Below are positions 23,739 through 32,545 of a stretch of DNA of 33,766 nucleotides, piece by piece. Positions within the stretch are counted from its first letter, which is position 1. Every line of letters begins with the position of its first letter. This stretch comes from an uncultured Bacilli bacterium (lineage in GTDB: Bacteria; Bacillota_I; Bacilli_A; RF39; UBA660). The notes beneath the pieces are model-generated. The model saw only the letters and a list, made by a program, of their open reading frames with translations. It ran no database searches and was not told where the DNA came from. Where the stretch lies: contig CALVQX010000006.1 of the NCBI GenBank assembly GCA_944358405.1, forward strand, positions 1 through 33,766, written 5' to 3'. The position numbers and the translations under genes are program-made.

Positions 23739-24843
23739 AAAAGAAAGTGTAAAATTTGTCTCCCTAGCTATTTTCTCATTTGTAATTGGTGGAGTAGTCA
23801 TGTTTGCTTTATTGAAATGGACTCCATTAATTAGTGAAGTAATAGGTAGTACCAACACAGTAATTACCAAAGATGGAACACAAGTATATGAGAAATCCTC
23901 TTTAGCAGCCTCAGTGAACAAAATATATGATGCTGTTGCAGTAGTGCAAGGATACCAAAGAGATGAATTGGCATCTACTGGTACAGGATTTGTATATAAA
24001 ACAGATGAGAACTATGGATATTTGTTAACCAATCAACATGTAATTACTGGAATGGACAAAGTGACATTAATCATGACTAACGATGAAGAAGTAGAAGCAA
24101 CAGTATTAGGCGGAGATGAATACCTAGATTTAGCAGTTTTACGAATCGATAAGTCAAAAGTAACTCAAGTTGCTCAAATTGGTAGTAGTGAAGATATGAA
24201 TATAGGAGACACGATATTTACAGTAGGATCACCAATGGGAGTAGCTTATCGTGGCAGTGTAACAGCAGGAATTTTATCTGGAAAAGATCGTATGGTTTCA
24301 GTTAGTGTTTCTAATGCTAGTAGTAATGACTGGGTAATGAGAGTATTACAAATTGATGCTTCAATTAATCCAGGAAATAGTGGAGGACCATTATTAAACG
24401 TAAATGGAGAAGTAATTGGTATTTGTTCTTTAAAACTAGTTGATGATGATATTGAAGGAATGGGCTTTGCTATACCAATTGAATATGCAATGAATCATGT
24501 AGAATCACTAGAACAAGGACAAGAAATAGAATGGCCAGTATTAGGAATCAGCATGTCAAATGTAACAGATACTGTAACCTTATATAGAAATGGAATCTTA
24601 ATAGATAGTGATATCACAAAAGGAGCTGTAGTAGTTAGTACAACAGATGGTTCTGGAGCTGCAAATGCAGGTCTAAAAAAAGGAGATGTCATTATAAAAC
24701 TTGATGGAAATGAAATCAAAGATTCTGCTTACTTAAGATATGAATTATATCAACATCAAGCAGGAGATACGATCGAAATAACTTATATCAGAGACAATAA
24801 AGAACATACAACTCAAGTTACCTTAGGAAAAAGCTCTAGTTAA
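23731..24843 (+). CDS. htrA: HtrA/DegP-like serine protease with PDZ domain
   Basis: HtrA proteases degrade misfolded proteins at the membrane or wall. A signal anchor (FVSLAIFSFVIGGVVMFALL) leads a trypsin-like domain with the catalytic triad H103 (LTNQHVI), D133 (LDLAVL) and S217 (GNSGGP). A PDZ domain follows (about residues 270-365, GAANAGLKKGDVIIKLDG). ATG 23731 is chosen, with AAAGGAG 11 bases upstream; TTG 23728 is possible. It overlaps the Abi gene. A hairpin with its stop codon in the loop ends the unit. Confidence 0.93.
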   Translation: MNKKESVKFVSLAIFSFVIGGVVMFALLKWTPLISEVIGSTNTVITKDGTQVYEKSSLAASVNKIYDAVAVVQGYQRDELASTGTGFVYKTDENYGYLLTNQHVITGMDKVTLIMTNDEEVEATVLGGDEYLDLAVLRIDKSKVTQVAQIGSSEDMNIGDTIFTVGSPMGVAYRGSVTAGILSGKDRMVSVSVSNASSNDWVMRVLQIDASINPGNSGGPLLNVNGEVIGICSLKLVDDDIEGMGFAIPIEYAMNHVESLEQGQEIEWPVLGISMSNVTDTVTLYRNGILIDSDITKGAVVVSTTDGSGAANAGLKKGDVIIKLDGNEIKDSAYLRYELYQHQAGDTIEITYIRDNKEHTTQVTLGKSSS

Positions 24844-24854
24844 TAGAGTTTTTT
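24828..24854 (+). terminator. Terminator at the end of the HtrA-like gene
   Basis: AAAAAGCTCTA (24828-24838) pairs with TAGAGTTTTTT (24844-24854), one G-T pair, around a five-base loop holding most of the TAA stop codon. Confidence 0.75.
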
Positions 24855-24925
24855 CTATGTAAAAAGAGACAAAATAAATAATTTATGATAAAATAAAAAA
24901 ATTAGAAAAGAAAGGAGCCAGAAAA

Positions 24926-25870
24926 ATGTTAAAAATATACAAAACAAGTTCAGTAGAAAAAAAATTAAAGAAAGTAAAAAAGATGACAGCAGATTGCTGG
25001 CTCGATCTAATTATGCCAACACAAGATGAAATCGATAAAGTAGTTACTAAAACAGGAGTAGATAAAGATTTAATTATGAAAATGCTTGATGATGAAGAAC
25101 TACCAAGAGTAGAACAAAGTGGTAATGGAACATTAGTTGTCATTGATACCCCATACTTAAAAGAAGGTGAAAAAGATCATAAATATAAAACTTATCCATT
25201 AGGAATTATCATCACAAATAATAATTACTTTATTACGATATCTCCCAAAAGAACAAAAGTATTGAATGATTTTAAAAGAAACTTAATAAAGGATTTTAGA
25301 ACTGCCAAAAAAACTAGATTTCTAATTCAAATATTATTGAAAACATCATCCTATTATTTAAAAGCCTTAAAAGATGTAAACAAAGATATTGCTCTCAAAG
25401 AAGAAGTGCTAAAAAAATCAACAGAAAACAAAGATTTGATTGATTTATTAGAAATTGAAAAAACCCTAGTTTATTTTATTACTTCATTAAAAGCAAACGA
25501 TTTAGTTTTAGAAAAATTGTCCAAGGGAGTGATGCTTCCTTTATATGAAGGTGATTATGACTTATTAGAAGATGCCATGATTGAAAATAAACAGGCTATT
25601 GAAATGAGCAATATTTATAAAGATATTTTATCATCTATTACAGATACTTATGCAACAATTGTTTCAAATAATTTAAATATAGCGATGAAATTTTTAGCAG
25701 GAATTACCATTGTATTATCTGTTCCTACGATGATTTCATCATTTTTAGGTATGAATGTCCCCCTAGGACAAATTAGTAGTCAGGCGAATGCTTTTATTTT
25801 AGTAATTGTTCTATCTTTTGCAACCGCACTTTTTATTGCTTATCTTTTAAAGAGAAAAAATATGTTATAA
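24926..25870 (+). CDS. corA: CorA family Mg2+/Co2+ transporter
   Basis: CorA proteins form pentameric channels for Mg2+ uptake. The 314-residue protein has a large cytoplasmic domain with long helices, then the two C-terminal membrane segments. The first ends in the selectivity motif GMNVPLG (residues about 273-279) and the second (AFILVIVLSFATALFIAYLL) is followed by the basic tail KRKNML. AAAGGAG precedes the start. It seems to be in an operon with the next gene, 21 bases downstream. Confidence 0.93.
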   Translation: MLKIYKTSSVEKKLKKVKKMTADCWLDLIMPTQDEIDKVVTKTGVDKDLIMKMLDDEELPRVEQSGNGTLVVIDTPYLKEGEKDHKYKTYPLGIIITNNNYFITISPKRTKVLNDFKRNLIKDFRTAKKTRFLIQILLKTSSYYLKALKDVNKDIALKEEVLKKSTENKDLIDLLEIEKTLVYFITSLKANDLVLEKLSKGVMLPLYEGDYDLLEDAMIENKQAIEMSNIYKDILSSITDTYATIVSNNLNIAMKFLAGITIVLSVPTMISSFLGMNVPLGQISSQANAFILVIVLSFATALFIAYLLKRKNML

Positions 25871-25891
25871 AAATTCAAGGAAAATAAAAAA

Positions 25892-26470
25892 ATGAAAATC
25901 AAGATAAATAATTGCTATCAAAAGAAAATATTCAATCTCTGCTTACCACTATACCGTAGTATCTTATTTCAGAGGATAAAGTTTGAAACAGAAAATACTA
26001 CTGAGGAGAATGAATTAATTAAAGCATTAAATATCAAAAAAAGAAAAGAACGAATTACTTATATTTATGATAGAGTTTATGAAAAAATTGAAGAACAAAC
26101 CAAAAATATAAATCCTTGTAATTTTAAAAAATCAAAATGTGAGATTCAAAGAAAAATTAAAAAAGGAAAACATGGTTGTTGCAGAAAATGTTATTATCGT
26201 ACAGAAAAAGGATGCAAAACACAAAATTTAACTTGCAAAATGTTTTATTGTGCGACAATAAGAGAAAAATACAATTTACCAAATTGGAACGATTTTGAAA
26301 TTTTGAAAGTTTTAACATTACGTCAAAGAATCTTATTAAAGTCAGAATACTTCAGCTTAAAAGAAGATGTATTAACAGACTTATATATTGGTAGTTTGAT
26401 TATAGGAACAGGAAGAATAATATATCGATTAATTAGAAATAGCCTAAGAGAAAAGAAAAGTAAAAGTTAA
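25892..26470 (+). CDS. Hypothetical Cys-rich protein, probably metal-binding
   Basis: I do not recognise the family with certainty. The 192-residue protein has ten cysteines, eight of them in the central block CNFKKSKCEIQ ... GCCRKCYYRTEKGC ... LTCKMFYC (about residues 73-127), which suggests a zinc or iron-sulphur site. Regions on both sides are basic and helical, and a hydrophobic segment near the C-terminus (LYIGSLIIGTGRIIYRL) could touch the membrane. It has only a weak AAGGA ribosome-binding site and follows corA closely. Confidence 0.65.
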   Translation: MKIKINNCYQKKIFNLCLPLYRSILFQRIKFETENTTEENELIKALNIKKRKERITYIYDRVYEKIEEQTKNINPCNFKKSKCEIQRKIKKGKHGCCRKCYYRTEKGCKTQNLTCKMFYCATIREKYNLPNWNDFEILKVLTLRQRILLKSEYFSLKEDVLTDLYIGSLIIGTGRIIYRLIRNSLREKKSKS

Positions 26471-26518
26471 AAAGTAGCCAAAAAAATATCTTTTCATAGA
26501 CTATTATAGGTGATAAAA

Positions 26519-26809
26519 ATGTATGAAAGAGCAACCAAAAAGGTAATAGTAGATGCTGGACATGGGGGAGATGATCCTGGTGCAATAGGGAATGGACTAC
26601 AAGAAAAAGATCTAAATTTACAAGCGGCACAATATATGTATAAGAGATTACAAGAGTTAGGAATACCATCAACAATCATAAGGGATAGTGATGAAACTCT
26701 ACCAAAAGATTCTAGAATTGAAAGAGTACAAGAAGTATTAAATAGCTATGGAAATACCCCTGATGTAATATTAATTTCTAACCACATAAATGCGGGAGGA
26801 CATACTTAG
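26519..26809 (+). pseudogene. Truncated N-acetylmuramoyl-L-alanine amidase (Amidase_3)
   Basis: The first 90 residues match the N-terminal half of an Amidase_3 domain: VIVDAGHGGDDPGAIG (zinc His), QEKDLNL (zinc Glu) and LISNHINAGG (zinc His). The frame then stops after GHT, where a complete enzyme would continue for about 80-120 residues including the catalytic Glu (as in VLIECGYL of the CwlD-like protein in this window). It is therefore cut off and very likely inactive. The start ATG follows AGGTGATAAA; a GTG at 26510 overlaps that site. What follows has no similarity, so the break is probably the left edge of an inserted or recombined segment. Confidence 0.8.
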
Positions 26810-27013
26810 CTCATACAACGATTAAATTTATAAGGGTATTAAGACGGCTGTATTTGAATAAATCGATTAATTAGTATAAAGAATTAAATTGATGTGGTAA
26901 ATTGAATAAAATAGCGTTTATATTAGAAATAAAAGCTATTTTAAATTCTTTAAAGAAAAGATTTGATAAATCTACAAGAGAGGTAACATGCAATAAATTG
27001 TAGGATGTTTCTT

Positions 27014-27256
27014 ATGAAAAGCGTAAATAAATTTATTCAAGAAGAAAATAAATTGAGAATGGAAAGCAATTCAAGATTATTAGTTAATTTAATTTGTTTA
27101 AATTATGAATATTCAAATGGTAGACCTATAAATATTAATCATATTTATAACATACTACATGATGTAATTAACTATACAGAATAAGAGGTAGAAAAGATTT
27201 TTGAAAATGCTTTTAAATACATAAGAGTTGACTATAGATTGAAATTGAATAAATAG
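27014..27256 (+). pseudogene. Small ORF interrupted by one in-frame stop
   Basis: From ATG 27014 (or 27005) the frame encodes 56 residues starting MKSVNKFIQEENKLRMESNS and ending INYTE, then TAA at 27182-27184. The same frame stays open after it for EVEKIFENAFKYIRVDYRLK and three more residues before TAG. The joined product of about 80 residues looks like one helical protein, so a nonsense mutation is likely. I do not recognise it. It sits directly upstream of the methylase gene. Confidence 0.5.
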
Positions 27257-27276
27257 TTTTTAATATTGTCATTTTA

Positions 27277-27305
27277 TTGTTTGATTTATCAAAATATGAT
27301 AAAAT
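27277..27305 (+). promoter_or_regulatory. Possible promoter of the methylase operon
   Basis: TTGTTT (27277-27282), a 17-base spacer and TAAAAT (27300-27305) preceded by TGA. The start codon follows 27 bases later, with AAGGAG between. Confidence 0.4.
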
Positions 27306-27332
27306 TAGTGTAAAGAAGGAGTTGGTTCTGCT

Positions 27333-28757
27333 ATGAAAATGAGTGATGATTGTAAAAAAAAATGTCAGATTTTTACTCCTAAAAACAATGTAAAAGAGAT
27401 GTTAGATTGGGTTGGATATATAAAGAATTTATATGGAAAAAAAATAATTGAACCAAGCTGTGGACAAGGTAATATACTTGTTGATGTAATTGAAAGGTAT
27501 ATTGTAGACGCTATTAATAATAATTATACAAAGGATGAAATTAGAAAAGGATTATCACAAGATATTTATGCTATTGAGTATGATCCGAAACACTATAATA
27601 AATGTATAGATAATATTAACCTAATTCTAAAAAAGTATAATATTGGAAAAGTTGATTGGAATATATATTGTGGAGATTCTTTAAAAATTAATTTAAAAAT
27701 GAAATTTGATTACGTCGTAGGAAATCCGCCTTATATTAGTTATAAAATGTTAGATGAACAAACAAGAAAATATGTTAGAGAAAATTTTAGAACATGTACA
27801 AAAGGCAAATTTGATTATTGCTATCCATTTATTGAAAAAGGGGTTGAACTTTTAAAAAAAGGAGGAAAAATAGCCTTCTTGGTTCCTGGTAGTATTTTTA
27901 AAAACGTATTTTCAAGTAATTTAAGAGAATATTTAAAAGAGGATATAATTGATATTTATGACTATGCTACGAAGAAATTATTTAATGAATATGCAACAGG
28001 AGAAAAGAAAAAAATTCTTACGTCTTCTATAGTTTTTATTTTAGAAAAAGGAAGTAAAAATGGCACATTGAATTATTACAATTTAGATAATAAAAACAAG
28101 ATAGAAGTTGAAAAGAAAAAATTGGGAAATAAATGGATTTTTAATGAAATTTATATTGGTCAAAAAAGATTTGGAGATTATTTTAAGGTTTCAAACTCAA
28201 TTGCAACTTTGTGTAATAAGGCATATGTCATCACCGAAAAAGATGATTTATTTTATAATAAGTCAGAAAAGAAGATTATAAAAAATGCAGTTAGTCCAAA
28301 AAGTATAGAGCTAAACAAAAAAGAAAAAATAATATTTCCATATTATTATAATTCAAAAGAAAGACTTGTAAGAATAAATGAACAAAATTTTTCTGCAAAT
28401 TTTCCTTGCACGGAAGAACATTTAAAGAAATTTATTACTGAATTAAATAATAGAAAATCTGATAAAAATATACAATGGTTTGAATATGGTAGAAGTCAAG
28501 CTTTGAATGATATGGATAAACCTAAATTATTATTATCAATTATAGTTACTGGGAAAATTAAACTATATATTTTATCTAAAGATACTATACCTTATTCTGG
28601 TATATATATAATACCTAAAAAAAATATGACATTGGATATGGCAAAAGAGATTCTTGAATCAAATGAATTTCTTGATTATATAAAAAGTGTGGGAATCAAT
28701 GCAAGTGGTGATTCATATAGAATTACAAGTAAGGATATAAGTAATTACTATTTTTAG
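27333..28757 (+). CDS. Eco57I-like adenine-specific DNA methyltransferase
   Basis: The protein is a class I N6-adenine DNA methylase using S-adenosylmethionine. The N-terminal FTPKNNVKEMLDW is the lead-in found in such methylases, motif I is EPSCGQGN (residues 40-47) and the catalytic motif IV is NPPY (131-134). Motif VI-VIII type sequence follows (LLKKGGKIAFLVPGSIFK). Residues about 200-474 are a compact target-recognition region (FKVSNSIATLCNKAYVI, YYYNSKERLVRI) typical of Eco57I-type single-chain enzymes, but without a fused nuclease. It is the first gene of the island operon; the GHKL gene follows 11 bases later. Self-protection methylation is the likely role. Confidence 0.9.
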   Translation: MKMSDDCKKKCQIFTPKNNVKEMLDWVGYIKNLYGKKIIEPSCGQGNILVDVIERYIVDAINNNYTKDEIRKGLSQDIYAIEYDPKHYNKCIDNINLILKKYNIGKVDWNIYCGDSLKINLKMKFDYVVGNPPYISYKMLDEQTRKYVRENFRTCTKGKFDYCYPFIEKGVELLKKGGKIAFLVPGSIFKNVFSSNLREYLKEDIIDIYDYATKKLFNEYATGEKKKILTSSIVFILEKGSKNGTLNYYNLDNKNKIEVEKKKLGNKWIFNEIYIGQKRFGDYFKVSNSIATLCNKAYVITEKDDLFYNKSEKKIIKNAVSPKSIELNKKEKIIFPYYYNSKERLVRINEQNFSANFPCTEEHLKKFITELNNRKSDKNIQWFEYGRSQALNDMDKPKLLLSIIVTGKIKLYILSKDTIPYSGIYIIPKKNMTLDMAKEILESNEFLDYIKSVGINASGDSYRITSKDISNYYF

Positions 28758-28768
28758 GAGATGATAAA

Positions 28769-31222
28769 ATGGAAAAGATAAAATTTAATGTTTCTTCAAA
28801 GACAGCACGACTAATAGGTAGAGAAAATATTTCTGATTCAAATGGTGCAATAATAGAGTTAGTAAAAAATGCATATGATGCTGATGCGGATAGTGTATAC
28901 ATAAAATTTGATATAATTTTTGAAAATATACCAGAAAAAATTATTGCTTCCGAAGTCAAAGATTATTTTAATAAAGAAGAGTATAATGTATTAACATCTT
29001 TATATGATCAAAAAGGTGATGTTTTAATAAGAAGAAACAATTTGACAGACGAACAGGAACAAACTTTAAAAAGTTTATTATTTAGTAAAAATAGTATTAT
29101 TATATTAGATAATGGTACAGGTATGAATGAAAACATAATTAAAACTATATGGATGAATATCGGTACAAGTGACAAAGAAATAAATGCATATAGTAAAAAA
29201 GGAAGAATAAAAACAGGTGCTAAAGGAATAGGAAGATTTGCTTTAGAAAAACTATCTCAAACAACAACAGTTTATTCAAAAACAGAAAATGATAAGTTAG
29301 TGTATTGGAATCTTGATTGGATGCAATTTGATAAAAAGAATTTATTAGATGAAATAAAAGCTGATGTTGGTGTTCTTGATTCTAATTTTTATGATATTGT
29401 ATCAAAATATATTGATCCAACTGAATTAAACCAAAGAAATATAAATATTAATTCAGGTACTTTAATTATCCTTTCTGGAACAAGAGAGGTTTGGGGGGAT
29501 AGGATATATAATAGAATTAATAATAATCTAAATAGTATAAATCCCTTTGGTAATGTAGATACATTTAATGTTTATATTAACAATATTGTAAAAAAAGATT
29601 ATAATTATTCGCCACAAAATACATTTTTATCTGAAGAAGATTATGATTACATAATAAGTGCAGAATATGATGGCAGTAACAATATTATTATTAATTTAAC
29701 AAGAAATGAGGTTGACTTAACAGCAACTGATGACCAAAGAGTAATAAATGATAAAGTATACAAATTTGATATAAATGATTTTTGGAGAAGAGATGCATTT
29801 AAGAAATCACCATATAAAAAAGAAGAGTATTCATCTACTTTAGTTGAAAAATATGATGTACTTGACTTAATGAATAAAACAACACTTGAAGAAATTAAGA
29901 AAATAGGTAAATTTAATCTTCAATTTTATTTTTTGAAGTCAGGTAAAAGTGAATTTAACATTATTAAAAATATAAAAGTAAGCCGAAGAAAAAAACTTTT
30001 ATCATCATTTTCAGGTATTAAAATATATAGAGATAATTTTAAAGTTAGGCCATATGGTGAAGAAGGCCCAATGTATGATTGGTTACAATTGGGATCTCGT
30101 GTTCAAAGTAGTCCAGCAGGAATTGCTCATCCAACAGGCTCTTGGAGAGTTAATACATATCAATTAATTGGTAATGTAAATATAAGTAGAATGAATAATC
30201 CGAATTTAGTAGATATGGCGAATAGAGAAGGTCTTGCATTAAATGATACTTACTATTTATTTGTCGAATTAATACAAAATATTATTTCAAAATTTGAATA
30301 TGATAGACAGTATATATATAGAGAATATGGCTCATGGCTAAAAAAAAATATTGATGCTATAACTCCAACTGCTGTGATACAAAAAAGTATAGTTGATGAA
30401 AAAGAAAAAAATCAAAAAAATGAACTTGATTTTTCAGATGAAGAGTATAAAGAAGCTATTTATCAAACCATAAATGATAAGAGAAAATCTGTTGATACAC
30501 AGAGAATTATGATGAATTTTAGTTCTGTTGGTGTAACTGCAAATACTTTTGCACATGAAATGAAAAGTATAGCTACAAATTTATCAAGTAGGAATAAACA
30601 ATTAAAAATATGTATTGATAATATTTTACAAAACAAAGAATTTGATGGTCCTGATTTTTTAAATCCATATATTCCGTTAGAGAACGGAGAGCAAAATGAT
30701 ATTTTATTAAGTAAATGGCTAAAATTAATTATGGATAGTGCAAGTAAAAAAAATTCTAAGGTTGAAAAAATATCATTGTTAGATTTCTTTAGAGAGTTAT
30801 ATGATGATTGGGACGGTTTATTAGAAAAAAAATCGATAAAACTGAATGTTAATAATGAGAATGATTGTTACGTTAATTGTGAAAAAACAGATTTATATTT
30901 GGTTTTTAATAATCTCATATTAAACTCGGCATATTTTTTAGAACAAGAAATAAATGGAAGAGAACGCTCAATTGATATATCTTTTATTGAAGAAAAAGAT
31001 GATGTTGTTTTTACATTTCAAAATAATGGCCCAAAATTAGACAAAAAATATACTAGTACTCCTGATATAATATTTGAAGCAGGAGAAACAACAAAAGAAA
31101 ATGGCACAGGACTAGGCTTATGGATATGCAAAGATTCAGTTCAAAGAAATAATGGTGAAATTCATGTTATACCTTGCGATGTTGGATTTAAAATTAAAAT
31201 AAAATGGCCAAAGGTGGATTAA
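28769..31222 (+). CDS. Large ATPase with two GHKL domains (MORC/Hsp90-like plus histidine-kinase-like)
   Basis: This 817-residue protein has two GHKL (Bergerat) ATP-binding folds. The first, at the N-terminus, has N-box E30-LVKNAYDADA, DNGTGM with D114, and GAKGIGR (150-156), like MORC, MutL and Hsp90 ATPases, which dimerise on ATP. The middle (about 200-560) is unassigned. Near residue 596 is an H-box-like FAHEMKSI with H596. The C-terminal domain has a kinase N-box (NLILNSA, N715 and N719), a G1-like QNNGPK with Asn for Asp, and G2 GTGLGLWICK. AGGAGATGAT precedes the start. The receiver gene follows after one base, so a phosphotransfer pair is likely. Confidence 0.88.
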   Translation: MEKIKFNVSSKTARLIGRENISDSNGAIIELVKNAYDADADSVYIKFDIIFENIPEKIIASEVKDYFNKEEYNVLTSLYDQKGDVLIRRNNLTDEQEQTLKSLLFSKNSIIILDNGTGMNENIIKTIWMNIGTSDKEINAYSKKGRIKTGAKGIGRFALEKLSQTTTVYSKTENDKLVYWNLDWMQFDKKNLLDEIKADVGVLDSNFYDIVSKYIDPTELNQRNININSGTLIILSGTREVWGDRIYNRINNNLNSINPFGNVDTFNVYINNIVKKDYNYSPQNTFLSEEDYDYIISAEYDGSNNIIINLTRNEVDLTATDDQRVINDKVYKFDINDFWRRDAFKKSPYKKEEYSSTLVEKYDVLDLMNKTTLEEIKKIGKFNLQFYFLKSGKSEFNIIKNIKVSRRKKLLSSFSGIKIYRDNFKVRPYGEEGPMYDWLQLGSRVQSSPAGIAHPTGSWRVNTYQLIGNVNISRMNNPNLVDMANREGLALNDTYYLFVELIQNIISKFEYDRQYIYREYGSWLKKNIDAITPTAVIQKSIVDEKEKNQKNELDFSDEEYKEAIYQTINDKRKSVDTQRIMMNFSSVGVTANTFAHEMKSIATNLSSRNKQLKICIDNILQNKEFDGPDFLNPYIPLENGEQNDILLSKWLKLIMDSASKKNSKVEKISLLDFFRELYDDWDGLLEKKSIKLNVNNENDCYVNCEKTDLYLVFNNLILNSAYFLEQEINGRERSIDISFIEEKDDVVFTFQNNGPKLDKKYTSTPDIIFEAGETTKENGTGLGLWICKDSVQRNNGEIHVIPCDVGFKIKIKWPKVD

Positions 31223-31223
31223 T

Positions 31224-31886
31224 ATGAAAGAATATAAAATTGGAATTATTGAGGATGATTCGGAGGAATTAAATTCAATTAAAAGGACTATATATACTCA
31301 TCTATATTCCAATCATACAATTATATATAAGGATTATGATTTGAATAATAAAACTTTAAATTATGCTGATATTATAGATGAAATCAAAAAAGATATTCTT
31401 GATGATAGAATTATGCTATTAATTATTGATAATAAATTAGTTGTTGAAGGCAACAGATTAAAAGGCACTTCAATTTATGAAGAAGTAAAAAAGATAGCTA
31501 GTGATTTCCCAGTTATCATTATGACTAATTATAGAGATGAAGCTTATGATAGTGACTATGTAGATCCGGATAAAGTTTATGACAAGGAAAAATTCTTTTT
31601 GAATGGGGAATATACTAATGAAAAGATTAATTCAATTTGCTTGTCAATTGAAAAATATAGTAAATTAAAGAAAAATATAATTGCTGAAAAAAATAGACTT
31701 ATTGATGAATATAAGAAAGAAAATGTTGATGATGGTCAAGATAAATTAAATGAATTATTAAAAGTTGAGTTAGAAATGAAAAAATACACTCCGGTAGAAA
31801 CAACATATTTGGAACAGTTAATATCTCCTGAATATGTGAAAGAAATAGTTGAATTATTGGATGAAATAAGGGGTAAATTAGATTAA
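31224..31886 (+). CDS. Receiver-domain protein without output domain
   Basis: The first 125 residues fold like a response-regulator receiver: acidic pocket E10-D11-D12 (GIIEDD), putative phospho-acceptor D69 (LLIIDNKL), Thr101 (VIIMTNY) and a candidate Lys in the DKVYDKEKF segment. The insert GNRLKGTSIYEEV after D69 is normal. The rest (about 130-220) is a helical, charged tail (KKNIIAEKNRLIDEYKKEN) with no DNA-binding or enzymatic domain that I can see. It starts one base after the GHKL gene, so it is probably its partner. It could gate the nuclease or helicase. Confidence 0.8.
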   Translation: MKEYKIGIIEDDSEELNSIKRTIYTHLYSNHTIIYKDYDLNNKTLNYADIIDEIKKDILDDRIMLLIIDNKLVVEGNRLKGTSIYEEVKKIASDFPVIIMTNYRDEAYDSDYVDPDKVYDKEKFFLNGEYTNEKINSICLSIEKYSKLKKNIIAEKNRLIDEYKKENVDDGQDKLNELLKVELEMKKYTPVETTYLEQLISPEYVKEIVELLDEIRGKLD

Positions 31887-31907
31887 ATTATAGAGTGGTG
31901 TAGTATA

Positions 31908-32540
31908 ATGAAGTATAAAGATTTTAGAGATTTTAAGATAGTTAGAAATTGTAAAAGAGAGTATAAAAATTATAAATCATATCTACCGAATTTGGCTGAT
32001 GATTTTAAACATAGATGTGCTTACTGTAATATGCTTGATAAATATATAAACCAAGGTTATCCAATAGATCATTTTATACCTCGCGAAGTTTATGAAAAAG
32101 CAAAATTAGCGGAGTTAGAATATGATTATAATAATTTGATGTATTGCTGTCCGAAATGCAATAATTCTAAAAGTTCTCAGTATGAAGGTAATATATATGA
32201 TGGTAGTTACAAAAATGAAATGTTTTATAATCCTGTTGATATTGATTATAATAATATTTTTTACAGAAACGAATATGGTGGAATATCATCTGAAGATGTT
32301 AAGGGAAAAGATATGATAATTAATTTAAAATTATTTTCTCCAATATATCATTTTTCATTTTTAATTGAAGAAGTAACGGATGTAGTTGATAAATTAGATA
32401 AAAAAATTGAAGAGACAACAGATCCAATTGAAAAAGAGTATTATAACGAAGCATATATAAAGTTAAGTAAATTTTTAAGAAAAATAACAGTTTTATTTAA
32501 TTGTAATTATTATAATAATTCTGTAAAAAAGGATAATTAA
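31908..32540 (+). CDS. HNH endonuclease
   Basis: An HNH nuclease of 210 residues with zinc-binding cysteines: C37 and C40 (CAYC), the metal His in IDHFIP (D54-H55), the Asn of YNNLMYCCPKCN (N76) and C81, C84, then K88 (SKSS). This order is classic for McrA-like and GmrSD-linked HNH domains. The C-terminal 100 residues carry helices and no further recognised domain. It lies 21 bases after the receiver gene in the same operon, and it is the best candidate for the cutting or effector activity. The ribosome-binding site is weak (GAGTGGTG). Confidence 0.88.
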   Translation: MKYKDFRDFKIVRNCKREYKNYKSYLPNLADDFKHRCAYCNMLDKYINQGYPIDHFIPREVYEKAKLAELEYDYNNLMYCCPKCNNSKSSQYEGNIYDGSYKNEMFYNPVDIDYNNIFYRNEYGGISSEDVKGKDMIINLKLFSPIYHFSFLIEEVTDVVDKLDKKIEETTDPIEKEYYNEAYIKLSKFLRKITVLFNCNYYNNSVKKDN

Positions 32541-32545
32541 TATAT

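Larger units (their letters stand above)
26810..27332. other. Non-coding or decayed stretch at the island edge
   Basis: This stretch of 523 bases holds no intact gene over 60 codons. Near the amidase break one frame reads LAHTTIKFIRVLRRLYLNKSI before a stop, which might be the end of a lost gene (a recombinase C-terminus is one guess, unsupported). A hairpin with perfect arms AAAATAGC (26908-26915) and GCTATTTT (26935-26942) lies in the middle, then a small broken reading frame (27014-27256) and the methylase promoter region. Confidence 0.6.

Noticed and set aside
26810-26876. Recombinase C-terminal remnant (LAHTTIKFIRVL frame)
   Set aside because: Only about 22 residues with no catalytic Tyr motif; too short to call.
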